Positions 15,810 through 17,561 of a DNA stretch of 17,561 nucleotides are shown in pieces. The stretch covers positions 1 through 17,561 of the forward strand of contig JAFGKV010000326.1 of assembly GCA_016928395.1 (NCBI GenBank), written 5' to 3'. Every line of letters starts with the position of its first letter. Within the stretch, counting starts at the first letter, position 1. Origin of the DNA: Candidatus Fermentibacterota bacterium. Lineage in GTDB: Bacteria > JAFGKV01. Made by a program: the position numbers and the translations under genes. The notes under the pieces were generated by a model, which was given only the letters and a program-made list of their open reading frames with translations, ran no database searches and was not told the origin of the DNA.

Positions 15810-15844
15810 GCACTCAGTGCGCGGCACGTGCGGTCACTGAGTGC
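15810..15844. repeat. Ten-base perfect inverted repeat
   Basis: GCACTCAGTG (15810-15819) and CACTGAGTGC (15835-15844) are exact reverse complements around a 15-base loop that contains the small palindrome GCACGTGC. No T-run follows on either strand. It could be an operator, a recombination site or a structural hairpin. The arms include GCACTC/GAGTGC, but the 23-base spacing rules out CIRCE. Confidence 0.5.
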
Positions 15845-15891
15845 TGGATCTCACTCTCCTCGGGGATGAGGGATCGCTCCTCGCGCAGGCG

Positions 15892-15988
15892 ACAGGGTTC
15901 GGGGTGGAACGATGAATGGACGAATGGATGGGTGGATGGGTGGATGGGCGAATGAATGATTGGATGAATGGATGATTGGATGGGTGGA
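15892..15988 (+). repeat. TGGATGG/GAATGGAT low-complexity array
   Basis: An ACAGGGTTCGGGGT phrase leads into about 80 bases of imperfect four-base units of the TGGA/TGGG/TGAA type, for example GGATGGGTGGATGGGTGGAT. The same pairing of a CAGGGTTCGGGG phrase with a TGGATGG tract occurs on the minus strand at 4338-4396. Copy number in such tracts is likely to vary between strains. Confidence 0.7.
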
Positions 15989-16065
15989 GTAGTGAGGAGA
16001 TGGCCCGGACTGGCTAGTGCATACTGCCGACTGGCTAAGCCCATTTTCTCGTCACTCTCCCGCCT

Positions 16066-16340
16066 TCCTTCGTGCCCTCCATGCCCTTCGTGGTGAGATT
16101 GCTGCATTTGCGTGCTTTGCGGCTTTGCGTGAGATCCCCGGCTTCCTCTGTGACCTCGTGTCGTCTGCGGTGAGCTTCGCTCGCAGTTGCCAGTTCTTAG
16201 TTCCGGATTGCCGCGTCATCTCCTCACTCCTATCTCCTCACCTATCGAGGCGGCTTTGCGTGAGATTCCCGTTTCGGATTTCCCGCGCAGCGGGCTGAGC
16301 GGCTCCCCTCTTCGCCTCTTTACCTCTTCACCCCTCACCT
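16066..16340 (+). repeat. Composite block of degenerate intergenic repeat phrases
   Basis: In order: CCTTCGTGCCCTCCATGCCC then TTCGTGGTGAGATT (16066-16100); GCGGCTTTGCGTGAGATCCC (16119-16138); CTCTGTGACCTCGTG..GCGGTGAG; GCTTCGCTCGCAGTTGCCAG (16174-16193, module I); CATCTCCTCACTCCTATCTC; GCGGCTTTGCGTGAGATTCC (16250-16269); a CCCGC/GCGGG stem (16282-16294); and CTCTTCGCCTCTTTACCTCT (from 16308, module II). The two TTTGCG phrases agree at 21 of 22 bases. Similar phrases occur on the minus strand at 7583-7708. The block looks like concatenated copies of a dispersed repeat vocabulary and has no coding potential. Confidence 0.65.
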
Positions 16341-16452
16341 GCGGTTGCGGGGGCCTGGGGGAGAGCTTTCGGGCAGATCGCGCGGTTGCGCAGTACCTTG
16401 CTGCGTGCGCTGGCCTGGACGGCGCACCGGTCACCGACCCGAGGACATGCCC

Positions 16453-17505
16453 ATGAGAAAAGCCCTGCTTCCCATAGTCGTGCTCCCCCTCATGCTCTTC
16501 TGCCGCTCCCCGCGCCATGCGGATGCCGAGACCGGGGAGCATGACGGAGTGGCCGGAGCGCCGGAGGGCGTGCAGGCAGCCAGCCCCGAACAACCTTGCG
16601 CCCCAGAGCCAGAGGACTGGGACGCCCGCTGGATCGTGGAACCACAGGCAGCGGAATCTTCGACGCCCAACTCCTGGTTCTGCTTTCGAACACGCGGCAC
16701 TCTCCGTGCCAGGCCCCATCTGGCGCGAGCCCGCATTGCAGCCGACTCCAAGTACTGGCTCTGGATCAACGGGAGGCTCATCGTATTCGAGGGCGCCCTG
16801 AAACGCGGGCCAACGCCCCACGACACCTACTACGACGAGATCCCTCTCCGAGACCACCTCGTGCGTGGGGAGAACACCATCGCCATTCTCCTCTGGTTCT
16901 TCGGAAAAGACGGCTTCTCTCACAAGAGCAGCGGCATGCCGGGCCTGCTGTTCCAGGCCGAGATCGACGATACAACGCTGGTCAGCGACCGCACATGGCG
17001 TGCCATGAGGCACCCGAGCTACTCCGATACCGAGGCACCCCATCCGAACTACCGGCTCTCCGAATCCAATGTGCGATTCGACGCACGATCCGACATGCCT
17101 TCGTGGACAGGTATTGATTTCGACGACTCGGCATGGCCGCAGGCTGCCGAAGCGGGGCGTCCGCCAACCCCTCCATGGAACCTCTTGATCCCGCGGCCCA
17201 CGCCGCTATGGGAGTTCTCAGAGATACGCGACTACGTGAATGAAAATGAGTTTCCCCGATTTTCGGATGGGGAACGAATCGCCGCCAGACTGCCCCACAA
17301 CATGGCCGTCACTCCTTATGTGGAGGTCGACGCCCGCGAAGGCCAGGTCATTCGACTCCGTACAGACAGCTATGGACACCACGACAAGAGCTTCAACATC
17401 CGCGCTGAGTACATCACTAGGCCGGGGCTTCAGCAGTACGAGGCCCTGGCGTACATGACCGGTCACGAAGTCTACTATCCCGGATATTTCACCAGGGAGA
17501 GCTGA
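16453..17505 (+). CDS. Truncated alpha-L-rhamnosidase (GH78) N-terminal domains
   Basis: This 350-residue exported protein has a signal peptide at about 1-25 (LLPIVVLPLMLFCRSPRHADA). The rest matches the N-terminal carbohydrate-binding and beta-sandwich part of Bacteroidetes-type GH78 rhamnosidases: ARWIVEP (58-64), IAADSKYWLWINGRLIVFEG (95-114), DTYYDEIPLRDHLVRGENTI (124-143), LWFFGKDGFSHKSSG (147-161), NYRLSESNVRFDARSDMPSW, WNLLIPRPTPLWEF and VTPYVEVDAREGQVIRLRTDSYG. In full-length relatives TGHEVxY continues into the linker and the (alpha/alpha)6 catalytic domain, which carries the acidic catalytic residues. Here the protein reads TGHEVYYPGYFTRES and stops. It therefore has no catalytic domain and may be a pseudogene remnant, or a sugar-binding lectin-like product. 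ATG 16453 is favoured by GAGG eight bases upstream; ATG 16447 would have it only two bases away. Confidence 0.75.
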   Translation: MRKALLPIVVLPLMLFCRSPRHADAETGEHDGVAGAPEGVQAASPEQPCAPEPEDWDARWIVEPQAAESSTPNSWFCFRTRGTLRARPHLARARIAADSKYWLWINGRLIVFEGALKRGPTPHDTYYDEIPLRDHLVRGENTIAILLWFFGKDGFSHKSSGMPGLLFQAEIDDTTLVSDRTWRAMRHPSYSDTEAPHPNYRLSESNVRFDARSDMPSWTGIDFDDSAWPQAAEAGRPPTPPWNLLIPRPTPLWEFSEIRDYVNENEFPRFSDGERIAARLPHNMAVTPYVEVDAREGQVIRLRTDSYGHHDKSFNIRAEYITRPGLQQYEALAYMTGHEVYYPGYFTRES

Positions 17506-17561
17506 GACGGGGCTGAAGCCATTGGGGAGAAAGGGATTAGGGGCAGTCGAGCGGTAGGGCA

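Larger units (their letters stand above)
15475..16452. other. Long non-coding region between divergent genes
   Basis: Nearly 1 kb without a supportable gene lies between the GNAT-C39 operon (minus) and the rhamnosidase-like gene (plus). The first third (15475-15809) shows no repeats or recognisable features by eye, though it must contain the GNAT-C39 promoter. The remainder holds the inverted repeat at 15810-15844, the tetranucleotide array at 15892-15988 and the composite repeat at 16066-16340. Confidence 0.55.

Noticed and set aside
15810-15844. CIRCE/HrcA operator (GCACTC..GAGTGC)
   Set aside because: CIRCE needs a nine-base spacer and TTAGCACTC arms; here the spacing is 23 bases and no heat-shock gene is adjacent.
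15892-16340. CRISPR-like array
   Set aside because: Repeats are short, imperfect and lack regular unique spacers; no cas genes are present.

Overview
The window is GC-rich bacterial DNA with eleven protein-coding genes that I can support, and about 3 kb of non-coding DNA, part of which is built from short degenerate repeat modules. No rRNA, tRNA, CRISPR array, insertion sequence or phage gene was seen. The gene content suggests a Gram-negative bacterium: there is an outer-membrane beta-barrel, a lipoprotein and several secreted proteins. A GWxTD-type secreted protein, a Bacteroidetes-like GH78 fragment, a small FCB-type lipoprotein and the modular intergenic repeats point loosely to the FCB group or a nearby uncultivated phylum. 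That placement is inference from family distributions, not a measured result.

Layout. 1-426 is non-coding, with an early repeat module and a degenerate hexamer array. 427-702 (-) encodes a 91-residue protein with two membrane segments. 1246-4281 (+) holds a pentaheme c-type cytochrome, an outer-membrane porin with its own heme-binding CTTCH motif near the N-terminus, and after 118 nt a small lipoprotein. 4431-7552 (-) is a translationally coupled pair: an Eis-like GNAT/SCP2 acetyltransferase, then a TPR/GWxTD secreted protein. 7811-12506 (-) holds a GtrB/DPM1-like membrane glycosyltransferase followed by two tandem paralogous multi-pass membrane proteins, each with the same soluble C-terminal domain. 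12872-15474 (-) is a tight two-gene operon: a GNAT fused to a C39-like cysteine peptidase, then an RLAN/RimK-type ATP-grasp ligase. 15475-16452 is non-coding, with a long inverted repeat, tetranucleotide repeats and a composite repeat block. 16453-17505 (+) encodes the N-terminal part of a GH78-type alpha-L-rhamnosidase that stops before its catalytic domain.

How the genes may work together. The cytochrome and heme-porin form a plausible periplasm-to-outer-membrane redox unit. The GT2 and its two GT-C-like partners resemble a surface-glycan decorating system without a visible flippase. The GNAT-C39/ATP-grasp pair looks like a peptide- or amino-acid-tagging module, a conserved but functionally unassigned association and the best candidate here for an undescribed system. 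The intergenic modules (CTCGCTTCG..CAGTx..CAGGGTTC, TCTTCGCC..CACCCCTC, TTTGCG..GTGAGATT, TGGATGG) recur in different orders and orientations between unrelated operons and deserve genome-wide analysis.
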